A stretch of DNA of 64,000 nucleotides, taken from positions 1 to 64,000 of the forward strand of contig CABHON010000024.1 of NCBI GenBank assembly GCA_902168255.1, written 5' to 3'. A model generated the notes under the pieces. That model was not told where the DNA came from. It was given only the letters and a program-made list of their open reading frames with translations, and did not search any database. How positions within the stretch are numbered: the first letter of the stretch is position 1; each line of letters begins with the position of its first letter. Positions 15,412 to 22,137 of this stretch are shown piece after piece. The position numbers and the translations under genes are program-made. This stretch comes from an uncultured Legionella sp. GTDB taxonomy: Bacteria > Pseudomonadota > Gammaproteobacteria > Legionellales > Legionellaceae.

Positions 15412-16302
15412 ATGATATTGATTCTATTGCTTGCATTTAATTCTTTTATTTTGTTCTTTGTCGCAAATATTGTGAATGGGCTATTTTTTCATGTTACGAG
15501 TGAACATGCTGATTTACTATTTGGAGCTATTTCATTAATTATTGTTTTAGGAATGGCTTTTTTATTTAATTCTTCTGCTGGTGAATGGATGTTACGATTC
15601 TATTCTGGGGCACGTAAAACCATTTCTAGAGAAGATAAAAAATTACAGCCAATTATTGAGCGTGTACAACATGCTATTGAGACAAAACTTTCCAAGAAAA
15701 AAATACCCATACATTTAATGATTGTTGATGAATCCGTTTCTAATGCTTGTGCCATTGGAAAATCTACTATTATTGTTTCTCGGGCACTTTATGAGCAATC
15801 CACGGATGAGGAAATAGCCGGCGTGATTGCCCATGAATTTGGCCATCTGCATAATGGTGATAGTAATCAATTAGGAATAGCATTAGGCATGAGCCTGGTT
15901 TCTATAAGTATCTCTGCGATAGCAGGTTTCATTGCGATGACGATTAGTGGATTGAGCAATTTATTAGGCTCTAGTAAAAGTGATACAGGCGGATTTATTG
16001 CAATTTTTGGGTTTGTCATTACTTTATTTGTGGCGTTTTTCACTATGTTTGTACGAGTAGGCAATTGGGTTTTAAATATCGTCATGCTGTTTGTTGGTCG
16101 AAAACAGGAGCGAAAAGCAGATGAATTTGCAATAAAAGCGGGTTTTGGCAATGGCCTTTTATCTTTTTTAGATAAAATTAAAAATTTGGAGTTTGAGAAA
16201 CCTAAAACATTATTTTCAAGAATTTATGCAACTCATCCTGCTACAATGTTACGTATTGATGCGGTTGAAAAATCTTTGCCAATGCACGTTGTCGAGGGGT
16301 AA
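15412..16302 (+). CDS. M48-family membrane zinc metalloprotease, HtpX-like
   Basis: 296 aa with a strong AGGAGG site. Two N-terminal membrane segments, then the zinc motif in VIAHEFGHLHNGD (HEXXH near residues 141-145). Two more membrane segments follow (SLVSISISAIAGFIAMTISG; FIAIFGFVITLFVAFFTMF) and then the third zinc ligand region ERKADEFAIKAG. HtpX proteases degrade misfolded membrane proteins with FtsH during envelope stress. It closes the plus-strand operon started by the DUF6471 regulator, opposite a PspA-like gene, which fits a plasmid-borne envelope-stress module. Intact and of usual length. Confidence 0.9.
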   Translation: MILILLLAFNSFILFFVANIVNGLFFHVTSEHADLLFGAISLIIVLGMAFLFNSSAGEWMLRFYSGARKTISREDKKLQPIIERVQHAIETKLSKKKIPIHLMIVDESVSNACAIGKSTIIVSRALYEQSTDEEIAGVIAHEFGHLHNGDSNQLGIALGMSLVSISISAIAGFIAMTISGLSNLLGSSKSDTGGFIAIFGFVITLFVAFFTMFVRVGNWVLNIVMLFVGRKQERKADEFAIKAGFGNGLLSFLDKIKNLEFEKPKTLFSRIYATHPATMLRIDAVEKSLPMHVVEG

Positions 16303-16477
16303 CATTAGTTCTTTGCTATTAAGATTTGCCCTGAGAATCTCAGAGTAAATTCTGCGGGTACATTAACATAGTTGAAACTTTTCTTGCGCAAAGAAATATA
16401 CTATTTTGGATAAAATACTGCATAACTTTTTATTACTGTTATACGGTTTAATGACGTTGCATTGATGAGAATGTGTT

Positions 16478-16768
16478 TTATTGCGTGGCCATTAACTTTA
16501 TGATGAAGATCATAACAGGGTAGATGACGCAGAGTACTATTTTTAGTTGTTTACTTTTAAAAATGGTTTTTCCTATAATGCCTTTTCCTGTTTTAATATA
16601 AAGCCATACAAAACCTAAATTAAAAAGAAAATAAGTCACGAGTCCGGCAATCAGATAACCAAAAAAAATGCCAGATAAAGACAAAATAATAACGCCAAGT
16701 TGTAAAACAACTTCTATAGTAGAAATCATCGTGTTTGTAAATGATGTTTTTTGATTGTTGTTTGTCAT
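16478..16768 (-). CDS. small membrane protein, 96 aa
   Basis: Three membrane segments are visible (VVLQLGVIILSLSGIFFGYL; LVTYFLFNLGFVWLYI; IVLCVIYPVMIFIIKLMA) with a short basic loop (KTGKGIIGKTIFKSKQLK). ATG at 16768 has AAAGAG upstream. It is convergent with the M48 protease operon. No family recognised; possibly a small integral protein of the same envelope module, but it is a separate transcription unit. Confidence 0.6.
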   Translation of the reverse strand: MTNNNQKTSFTNTMISTIEVVLQLGVIILSLSGIFFGYLIAGLVTYFLFNLGFVWLYIKTGKGIIGKTIFKSKQLKIVLCVIYPVMIFIIKLMATQ

Positions 16769-16854
16769 GATGAAAATCTCTTTAATATGGATGAATTATT
16801 AGTATTACTTTGTTAGCGGTCAATGCAACTGACCGCTAATAGATTTTATATTGT

Positions 16855-17247
16855 TTAGATTAGCTTATGTCCTTGTCTTGAGCAATTAGTTAACCATGTA
16901 CTTAAAAATTGATTAAGACTCTTTTTTAAACTTGGGTGAAAGCGAGTTTCTGTGCTGTCGTATACTGTTTTATATCCGAAAAAATCTTGATATGTTAAAG
17001 CTTCAATCATACCTAGTTGTGGTAATACATAAATTTCCATGTCTGGATCGGCAATGGTGTCACCGTTTTGTTGGTAGTAATGAGATAGCGCAATTCTAAT
17101 TTTTTTATCGCTTTTTGCGAGAATATCTAAATTCAAATCCATATATCCGTCACTTTTGCTTTTAATGGCTTGTCCTTCTTTTAGGGCTAATAGATTGGGT
17201 GCTAATTTTAATAGCTTATTGTAATTTCTTTCGTATATTGTTTTCAT
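16855..17247 (-). CDS. DUF6908-like plasmid protein
   Basis: 130 aa. The sequence KTIYERNYNKLLKLAPNLL, IRIALSHYYQQNGDTIADPD, then MIEALTYQDFFGYKTVYDS fits the DUF6908 pattern, a conserved protein of plasmids and phages without known function. The start at 17247 rather than 17253 is chosen because in the other copies of the shared leader the AAGAGAG ribosome site sits six or seven bases before the ATG. It is expressed from one of four identical-type promoter cassettes, together with ArdA and others, which suggests a role early after conjugative entry. Confidence 0.7.
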   Translation of the reverse strand: MKTIYERNYNKLLKLAPNLLALKEGQAIKSKSDGYMDLNLDILAKSDKKIRIALSHYYQQNGDTIADPDMEIYVLPQLGMIEALTYQDFFGYKTVYDSTETRFHPSLKKSLNQFLSTWLTNCSRQGHKLI

Positions 17248-17261
17248 ATTCATCTCTCTTA

Positions 17262-17348
17262 TTAGTGTTTTATAACTAGTGCAATCATTTGATTACGAGT
17301 ATAGAATATCAAAATTCTAAATATTTGTCAACAAATATTTAGAATTTT
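17262..17348 (-). promoter_or_regulatory. leading-region promoter cassette, copy A
   Basis: On the minus strand: TTGACA (17331-17326), 17-nt spacer, TATTCT (17308-17303). A perfect inverted repeat with 18-bp arms (arm AAAATTCTAAATATTTGT, 2-nt centre) spans 17311-17348 and covers the -35. The transcript begins with a small hairpin (GTAATC-aaat-GATTGC) followed by the shared AAAACACTAA and AAGAGAG stretch. The same arrangement recurs three times nearby. Confidence 0.7.
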
Positions 17349-17557
17349 AGATGAAAATAATTTATTTAGTTTGCAAGAGAATGATAAGCTTTATACTAAA
17401 GGAATTGATCGAAGTATAATTCTCGAGGTATTCAATTCATGCCGCTTTTATTATCCATTACTTAAAGCGCTGTATTATAAAAACAGAAAAATTAAACCAT
17501 CGCAGAAATTTTAGATTGGGAGGCCATGGCTAATATGCTTTGCTACTGGGTTAGAGT
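17349..17557. other. non-coding stretch downstream of Rpn, upstream of copy A promoter
   Basis: No gene is seen. An imperfect inverted element (TTATACT near 17394 and AGTATAA near 17415, inside GAGAAT/ATTCTC flanks) could be the transcription end of the Rpn operon, but it lacks a T-run. Confidence 0.3.
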
Positions 17558-18442
17558 CTATTTCTTTATCATAGATGCTTTGATATTTTTAACAGCAGTC
17601 ACACTAAGCCCTGTAATTTCAGCAACCAGCTCAACATCTAAACCTTTCGCTAAGGAGTTTCTCGCTATTTGCTCGGAATTTTTTTGTAAAACACGCTGTT
17701 CAATACGTTGTCTAATTGTCATAACATCTGCCTCATCAAGGTTTTTGCTGGCCATGTTGATAAATGCTTCTTCTGACCACTCGTAACTATCTATCATATA
17801 TTCTACACCCAAAACACGCATTTGTGAATCGGCCTTTTTGAGCGCGTTAAAGAGTTTTAAGAATAGATTCTCTTCTGGCTTGTCAAAAGTATGTTTCATG
17901 AGCAGATCGACAGGCTCCATTGCTCCGTGTGTTTGCAGACTTTCATCATCATATTGTGATAAGTCAATTAAAATAGGTTCTAAAAGCTGTTTTTTTTGTT
18001 CTGGTGTTAATCCTTCAAAAAGATCTTCTATTTTCATAGAATAGGGGTAGGGCCTTTTTACGCCATGATAATAAACAAAACTCACAATCGGTGGTACCGG
18101 CTCGTCTGGATGTAGATCAATATAATCAAGCCAAATCCCACTTTTATAATTCATTACACGGAAAGGCATGTATTTATTAGGTGTTGATTGGTGCTCAATA
18201 TGAATGAGCAAAAAAACTTTCTTATGATCAACGCTGACGCTAAAAAGAAGATCAGCCACTTTAAATCTTCTTGCATTTTCAGTAATAAACCGCGTATTGG
18301 TTTTTTCTAGTCGAACAGAATCAAAATCAATCATTTGCTTGAATGATTCAGGGCAATATGTTTTTAAAAAATCTGTAGCTACTTCTTTTTTACTTAAGTT
18401 TTTAGCAAAAAAAGTATCATGTATTGTGATTTCTTTTGTCAT
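17558..18442 (-). CDS. Rpn-family nuclease (PD-(D/E)XK, transposase_31)
   Basis: 294 aa. The N-terminal domain has the family pattern: HDTFFAKNLSKKEVATDFL, KVADLLFSVSVDHKKVFLLI and HIEHQSTPNKYMPFRVMNY, with the catalytic D...(E/H).Q core in ADLLF and IEHQS. YYHGVKRPYPY follows. The C-terminal part is helical. Rpn proteins are DNA endonucleases once annotated as transposases and linked to recombination and to phage defence. It begins 11 bases after the upstream 302-aa gene, so the two are probably co-transcribed with ardA. Intact. Confidence 0.88.
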   Translation of the reverse strand: MTKEITIHDTFFAKNLSKKEVATDFLKTYCPESFKQMIDFDSVRLEKTNTRFITENARRFKVADLLFSVSVDHKKVFLLIHIEHQSTPNKYMPFRVMNYKSGIWLDYIDLHPDEPVPPIVSFVYYHGVKRPYPYSMKIEDLFEGLTPEQKKQLLEPILIDLSQYDDESLQTHGAMEPVDLLMKHTFDKPEENLFLKLFNALKKADSQMRVLGVEYMIDSYEWSEEAFINMASKNLDEADVMTIRQRIEQRVLQKNSEQIARNSLAKGLDVELVAEITGLSVTAVKNIKASMIKK

Positions 18443-18453
18443 GATTCGTACTC

Positions 18454-19362
18454 TTAATCATTTGCTGTGGAAATTCCCATTTGATATTGATATGCAATAG
18501 CTGCTTTAATATCGGCCTCATCTTCTGATTTTGGATGAAAAATATCGATAAATTGCTTAAATGCTTCATCCGCACTAAGAGAGTCTTTTCTCATGCGTAC
18601 CCAGTTATCGGCAACTGAGCTAGCTTTTAATACTTCTAACGGGTTTTTTTCATTTTGTACCAGCAAATCAATAGCAACCGTATTATACCACATGGGCAAT
18701 CTTTTCAGATCTTTAGCATACTGTTTAAAATAATGCGCTTTGACATTGTCCTTTTTTCGGTAGGTGTCCCAAGCAATTTGTTTAAATTCTTCACATAGTG
18801 TTTCTATGGGTTTTGAGATTGTTAAAATAAGTTTGAAAAGTTTTAAGCAATCTTTACTGACTTGCTCCCGATAAGATTTATCACCCAAAGGAGCTAAATT
18901 AACCCCCATTGCTTCAAGAATATTTACTGGTTCATTTTGAATTTGATTAATTTTTCGTTCAATTGCTTTTGCTTTATTTAATAAAGCTGATTGCATTGTA
19001 TCCGCTGGACAAAAAGAGAGATTATGCTTTTTGGCTAATTGCCATAAGCGGAAAATGGAATCAAGGTAAGTTTCATCAAAAAATGAAAACTCTCTTTTTA
19101 AGCTGCTAAATGAGCTTTTAAATTCTTTTTTATTGAATAAAAGATAAGAAACATAATTTTCTAATTCAAATATTTCTTCATCAGTGAGCTGCTTTTCTTC
19201 TGCAAATTGCTTTAGGTATTCTGCATCGAATGCTTTTAAAGTTCCAATCGTTTCAAATCCACCGACCTTCTTTTTTAGCTTGCCTTCTGTTAAAACAATT
19301 CTTAAAACATTTACGCGTGCTTCTTTGTTTTTATTGGCACGGATCATGAATTGTAAAGCCAT
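18454..19362 (-). CDS. conserved hypothetical protein in the ardA operon, 302 aa
   Basis: The ATG at 19362 gives MALQFMIRANKNKEARVNVL; the longer frame opens only with a GTG inside the intercistronic hairpin. It is a mostly helical, soluble protein (FSSLKREFSFFDETYLDSIF; SKDCLKLFKLILTISKPIE) ending with the polar TAND. No domain is recognised. It stands between ardA and the Rpn nuclease gene with close spacing, so it belongs to the antirestriction operon and the leading region. Function unknown. Confidence 0.75.
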   Translation of the reverse strand: MALQFMIRANKNKEARVNVLRIVLTEGKLKKKVGGFETIGTLKAFDAEYLKQFAEEKQLTDEEIFELENYVSYLLFNKKEFKSSFSSLKREFSFFDETYLDSIFRLWQLAKKHNLSFCPADTMQSALLNKAKAIERKINQIQNEPVNILEAMGVNLAPLGDKSYREQVSKDCLKLFKLILTISKPIETLCEEFKQIAWDTYRKKDNVKAHYFKQYAKDLKRLPMWYNTVAIDLLVQNEKNPLEVLKASSVADNWVRMRKDSLSADEAFKQFIDIFHPKSEDEADIKAAIAYQYQMGISTAND

Positions 19363-19389
19363 TTGTGTCACCCTAATGTTGTAAAGTAA

Positions 19390-19408
19390 GAAGGGGCTTC
19401 CCCCCTTC
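19390..19408 (-). other. intercistronic hairpin between ardA and the 302-aa gene
   Basis: A strong G+C-rich stem (GAAGGGG pairs with CCCCTTC, 5-nt loop) lies between the ardA stop and the next start codon, with no U-run after it. It more likely protects or partly terminates the ardA transcript than ends the operon. Confidence 0.5.
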
Positions 19409-19413
19409 ACAGT

Positions 19414-19929
19414 TCAATGCGCATGAAAAACATGCACTTGTTGATATCCTAATTCAAAGGATATAAAACTATTGATAAAATAATCTTGGGCCATTCTTTG
19501 ATAATCAATGTAATATGCGATATTTTCTGGGATATCTAAGGTATCTTCAGCAAAAGATCGCGTGAAATCTTCTTCACTTTCGTATTCTCCTATGTAGTAA
19601 TCTTCCATCGCTTCTTTCGACCATTCCAGATCATTGCCTGAATAAGCTAATAATGCTGATCCCAATTTACCATATTCTTCTAGATACATCGCAATTTCTG
19701 AAATTTTCTGCAACGTTTCATATTTATCAATAGAAACATTAAAAAAATTCTTATAGTCATTAACGACCCATTCTTTTTCATCTGGTATGGGGCTTTTTGC
19801 TAATAAAGCATTAATTTCGCTCTGTAAATTTTCAGCAGATTGAGCGGCATTGATCCAAGCACCACATAAATGACCATGGTTATAAGCTGCTAGGCAAACT
19901 ACATAAATGTGTGGATTTAAACTATTCAT
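19414..19929 (-). CDS. ardA: antirestriction protein ArdA
   Basis: 171 aa and very acidic. The N-terminus IYVVCLAAYNHGHLCGAWI and LQSEINALLAKSPIPDEKEW are typical of ArdA. The C-terminal half has SEEDFTRSFAEDTLDIPEN, IAYYIDYQRMAQDYFIN. ArdA dimers mimic bent B-form DNA and occupy the DNA groove of type I restriction enzymes, so incoming plasmid DNA escapes cleavage. It is expressed from a promoter with perfect TTGACA and TATAAT boxes embedded in an inverted repeat shared with three nearby genes. Its position on the side of oriT that enters first is the classical location for ardA. Confidence 0.93.
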   Translation of the reverse strand: MNSLNPHIYVVCLAAYNHGHLCGAWINAAQSAENLQSEINALLAKSPIPDEKEWVVNDYKNFFNVSIDKYETLQKISEIAMYLEEYGKLGSALLAYSGNDLEWSKEAMEDYYIGEYESEEDFTRSFAEDTLDIPENIAYYIDYQRMAQDYFINSFISFELGYQQVHVFHAH

Positions 19930-19934
19930 TTTTT

Positions 19935-20030
19935 ATCTCTCTTAATTTAGTGTTTTATTACTGCGTAACTTTATGTTACAAGAGTTATTATACATTATTC
20001 TAAATATTTGTCAACTATTATTTAGAATAA
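19935..20030 (-). promoter_or_regulatory. leading-region promoter cassette, copy B (ardA)
   Basis: On the minus strand: perfect TTGACA (20014-20009), 16-nt spacer, perfect TATAAT (19992-19987). A 12-bp-arm inverted repeat (TTATTCTAAATA / TATTTAGAATAA) spans 19995-20030. The leader starts with hairpin GTAAC-ataaa-GTTAC and continues with AATAAAACACTAA and AAGAGAG before the ATG, as in the other copies. Confidence 0.75.
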
Positions 20031-20038
20031 AACAAGCA

Positions 20039-20206
20039 TTAATTCAAAAAAATGATCAGTTGTTTTCTAAAGGCATGCAGTTTTTTTAGTTTTCTTTTGC
20101 TGGACACAAAAGCCATTGCTTGAGATGGTGAGGCGCTTTTGTTTCTCTTTTCGCTGAATGAGTACTCAACAAAAGTAAGGGATATATTCTTGTTACAGAT
20201 TTTCAT
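20039..20206 (-). CDS. small basic hypothetical protein, 55 aa
   Basis: ATG at 20206 opens MKICNKNISLTFVEYSFSEK and ends at TAA 20041-20039. It is basic toward the end (SSKRKLKKLHAFRKQ). The reason to believe it is real is its regulation: it has the same promoter, operator palindrome, leader hairpin and AAAGAGAG ribosome site as ardA and two other genes. It may also be the 5' remnant of a longer gene, since its sequence is short and unmatched. No known family. Confidence 0.5.
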   Translation of the reverse strand: MKICNKNISLTFVEYSFSEKRNKSASPSQAMAFVSSKRKLKKLHAFRKQLIIFLN

Positions 20207-20210
20207 ATTT

Positions 20211-20308
20211 TTCTCTCTTTATTAGTGTTTTATAACTAGAGTAATCAAAGGATTACGGAGGTAGAATATCAAATAACTAAATATTTGTCAACTAATATTT
20301 AGTTATTT
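20211..20308 (-). promoter_or_regulatory. leading-region promoter cassette, copy C
   Basis: On the minus strand: TTGACA (20291-20286), 17-nt spacer, TATTCT (20268-20263). Inverted repeat 20271-20308 has 15-bp arms (AAATAACTAAATATT). The leader hairpin GTAATC-cttt-GATTAC is followed by the shared TTATAAAACACTAAT and AAAGAGAG. Confidence 0.7.
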
Positions 20309-20320
20309 TGCTTTGGTGTC

Positions 20321-20424
20321 ATTATACATTATTCTAAATAATAGTTGACAAATATTTAGAATAATGTATAATGACTCTTGTAACATTAAGTTACACAGTA
20401 ATAAAACACTACATAGAGAGACAA
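20321..20424 (+). promoter_or_regulatory. leading-region promoter cassette, copy D
   Basis: On the plus strand: TTGACA (20345-20350), 16-nt spacer, TATAAT (20367-20372). Perfect 20-bp arms (20321-20340 and 20353-20372) flank a 12-nt centre, so the -10 box lies in one arm and its complement in the other. The leader hairpin GTAAC-attaa-GTTAC is followed by AATAAAACACTA and a GAGAG ribosome site before ATG 20428. Confidence 0.75.
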
Positions 20425-20427
20425 AAA

Positions 20428-21024
20428 ATGAAATTAATTAATCAATTTGATCCAGCACTCATCGCCAAACGTTATGTTTCATCCTCTTATAGTGAATTTC
20501 TTCATTTTGAAGAGGTTTCAGCTATAGTATATTTTAATGCCAACCTCAATACCAAATCTAAAATATTCGCTATAGGGTATTCTGGACGAAGAACAAAGCA
20601 CGATTTTCACTACAGTTTCAATTCAATAGAATCAATGAATAAGCATATAGATGAATGGAGAAAACGGCTTAAACGTTGGAAAGATGACAAGGAAGAAAAC
20701 ACAAGAAAAGCCCGCTAATATAAGCATAACTATAAAATTGGTGACATTTTATATTCAAGTTGGGGATACGATCAAACGAATGTTAATTTTTTTGAAGTAA
20801 TTGAAGTTGTCAGCAATAAATCAATTAAGATCCGAGAAATAGGGCAAACATTGTGCGATACTTACGATCAAGATCATGTCAAACTTTGTAAAGGTGCCTT
20901 TGTTGGAGAACCATTGATAAAAAGAGTTTCTATGTGCGGCAGCGTTAAAATTGACCGATGTCAAATTGCTTCACGATTAATGACTAATAGTGTTTATTGC
21001 ACTCCTTTTGGTTTTGGACACTAA
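20428..21024 (+). pseudogene. leading-region conserved protein interrupted by one in-frame stop
   Basis: ATG at 20428 opens a 96-aa product (MKLINQFDPALIAKRYVSSS; FHYSFNSIESMNKHIDEW) that stops at TAA 20716-20718. The same frame then continues without another stop for about 100 codons (YKIGDILYSSWGYDQTNVNF, ending PFGFGH). From memory, complete homologues in plasmids and phages have exactly this two-part order: an N-terminal AKR..SSSYSE domain, then SSWGYDQTNVDF. So this is a full-length gene broken by a single nonsense codon, or a truncated functional N-terminal half, or a read-through case. Function unknown. It is under promoter cassette D and points toward oriT. Confidence 0.7.
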
Positions 21025-21035
21025 AAGAAAAAATT

Positions 21036-21072
21036 GAAACACTAAGTATGCTTCAACTACATTTAGTGTTTC
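21036..21072 (+). terminator. probable terminator of the copy D gene
   Basis: A 10-bp stem (GAAACACTAA pairs with TTAGTGTTTC) with a 17-nt loop starts 12 bases after the end of the broken gene. No clear T-run follows, so confidence is limited. Confidence 0.4.
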
Positions 21073-21108
21073 GATGGTTATTTAGAAACTATAAATAATT
21101 TATTCCTT

Positions 21109-21369
21109 TTATTCCGGTTTAACATTCAAAGTCTCACGTAGTTTGACTATTATTTTTGGCCGGAATATTGCATAGATTGTGAAAAATAAGTAAGTTGCAA
21201 TGTAAGTAACAGGCACATAGGGAATGTGAAATACATAAGTGTTAATAATAAAAAAGAAAACAACTAAAATTGCCATTTCTATACATGCACGAACGCCGCG
21301 ATCTTTTAGCAGAGAAAAGTAAGATTGCCTTTTTGCCTTCTCTGAATCAATAGCATCGTGCAATAACAT
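21109..21369 (-). CDS. small membrane protein downstream of traD
   Basis: ATG at 21369 follows GAGG at eight bases; the longer frame would need a TTG overlapping traD. The 86-aa product has a basic N-terminal part (DSEKAKRQSYFSLLKDRGVR) and two membrane segments (MAILVVFFFIINTYVF and TYIATYLFFTIYAIF). It is the second gene of the minus-strand unit beginning at the traD-like gene near oriT. No family recognised; a transfer-accessory role is inferred from position. Confidence 0.6.
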   Translation of the reverse strand: MLLHDAIDSEKAKRQSYFSLLKDRGVRACIEMAILVVFFFIINTYVFHIPYVPVTYIATYLFFTIYAIFRPKIIVKLRETLNVKPE

Positions 21370-21380
21370 ACATACATTCC

Positions 21381-21722
21381 TCAATTAACTAATTTTGTTT
21401 TATTTTCTTCAATTTTTTCAGTGATTTTAATAAAGCGTTGCTGAATCAATTCTTTATCATCTTCATTGTCAATATAGGCAAGTATATTTTCTTTTTCTGA
21501 TTCTAGTAAAGTTGGGTTCTTAATTATTTTGTTAATAATATAAGCGCCCATTAAAATTTGTGAACGTGTCATATTTTTCTTTTCTTTTGTCCTTAATATT
21601 GCTTCTAATTTTTGACGACGTTCTTTTTCCAGTTTCTCCTTAGCTTTTGCTTTTTCTATCCTTTCAGAAAGCGATAGGCGAGTGGTTTTTTCCTTTGTGT
21701 TCTGCTGTATATTTTCTTGCAT
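21381..21722 (-). CDS. TraD-like (Ti-type) conjugal transfer accessory protein
   Basis: 113 aa, rich in Lys and Glu with a long N-terminal helix (LSERIEKAKAKEKLEKERRQ) followed by MTRSQILMGAYIINKII. Small TraD proteins of Ti-type and related MOBQ plasmids have this length, an (R/K)SQ-like helix and sit beside oriT, divergent from traA, as here. They assist relaxosome formation or TraG interaction. The gene begins about 280 bases from the predicted nic site. The family call rests on size, motif and position. Confidence 0.75.
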   Translation of the reverse strand: MQENIQQNTKEKTTRLSLSERIEKAKAKEKLEKERRQKLEAILRTKEKKNMTRSQILMGAYIINKIIKNPTLLESEKENILAYIDNEDDKELIQQRFIKITEKIEENKTKLVN

Positions 21723-21759
21723 AATTTTAATATTCGAATTGTAATTATAATATTTAGTA

Positions 21760-21828
21760 ACGGCAATCTGAAATAAATCAAACTGCCGTCATCACTTTAT
21801 ACGGTCATCGATCTTCACCTGTACCGTA
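21760..21828. promoter_or_regulatory. two inverted repeats in the traD-traA divergent region
   Basis: ACGGCA (21760-21765) faces TGCCGT (21784-21789), and TACGGT (21800-21805) faces ACCGTA (21823-21828), each about 24-30 bp across. A third hairpin (ATGGGG/CCCCAT, 21925-21941) lies nearer oriT. They probably bind relaxosome accessory proteins or regulate traD transcription; which of these is not clear from sequence. Confidence 0.45.
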
Positions 21829-22002
21829 AGTAAATCCTAATTTATATTAAAATTCTTGTCAATAGTTTTTAATCACAAAATTCACTAATATAGATATCAT
21901 CATTTTATTGTAATACTTTTGGGTATGGGGTAAAGCCCCATTAAAAACGAGTGATAACGAGTATATAGGAGCAAAGCGACTCCTTTCGCCTCTCTGGCCT
22001 TT

Positions 22003-22033
22003 GGAAGAGCGCACTTACCTGTTGCTTTGCAAC
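22003..22033 (-). other. oriT: origin of transfer (oriT), RSF1010/MOBQ-like nic region
   Basis: On the minus strand a hairpin GTTGC-AAA-GCAAC (22033-22021) is followed two bases later by GTAAGTGCGCTCTTCC (to 22003). RSF1010-type oriT has a small inverted repeat followed by GGTAAGTGCG^CCCTCCCC. The match in order, spacing and core (GGTAAGTGCG) is strong. By analogy the nick is after GTGCG, between 22011 and 22010. The transferred strand then enters with the leading region at lower coordinates (traD, ardA and so on), and traA enters last. It lies about 105 bases before the relaxase gene. Confidence 0.8.
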
Positions 22034-22137
22034 GTGCTTTTTTAATGTTATAATTTTTAAAGTTATTTCATTCATTATTTGTTTTTGTATATTGAATTGT
22101 TAGTTTTTTATTAATTTAAACATAAATTTGTTATTTT

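Noticed and set aside
17262-20030. Copies A, B and C as single-stranded DNA promoters for ardA and others in the incoming strand
   Set aside because: With the predicted nick strand these genes have the same sense as the incoming strand, so it cannot be their template. Only copy D has the right orientation.
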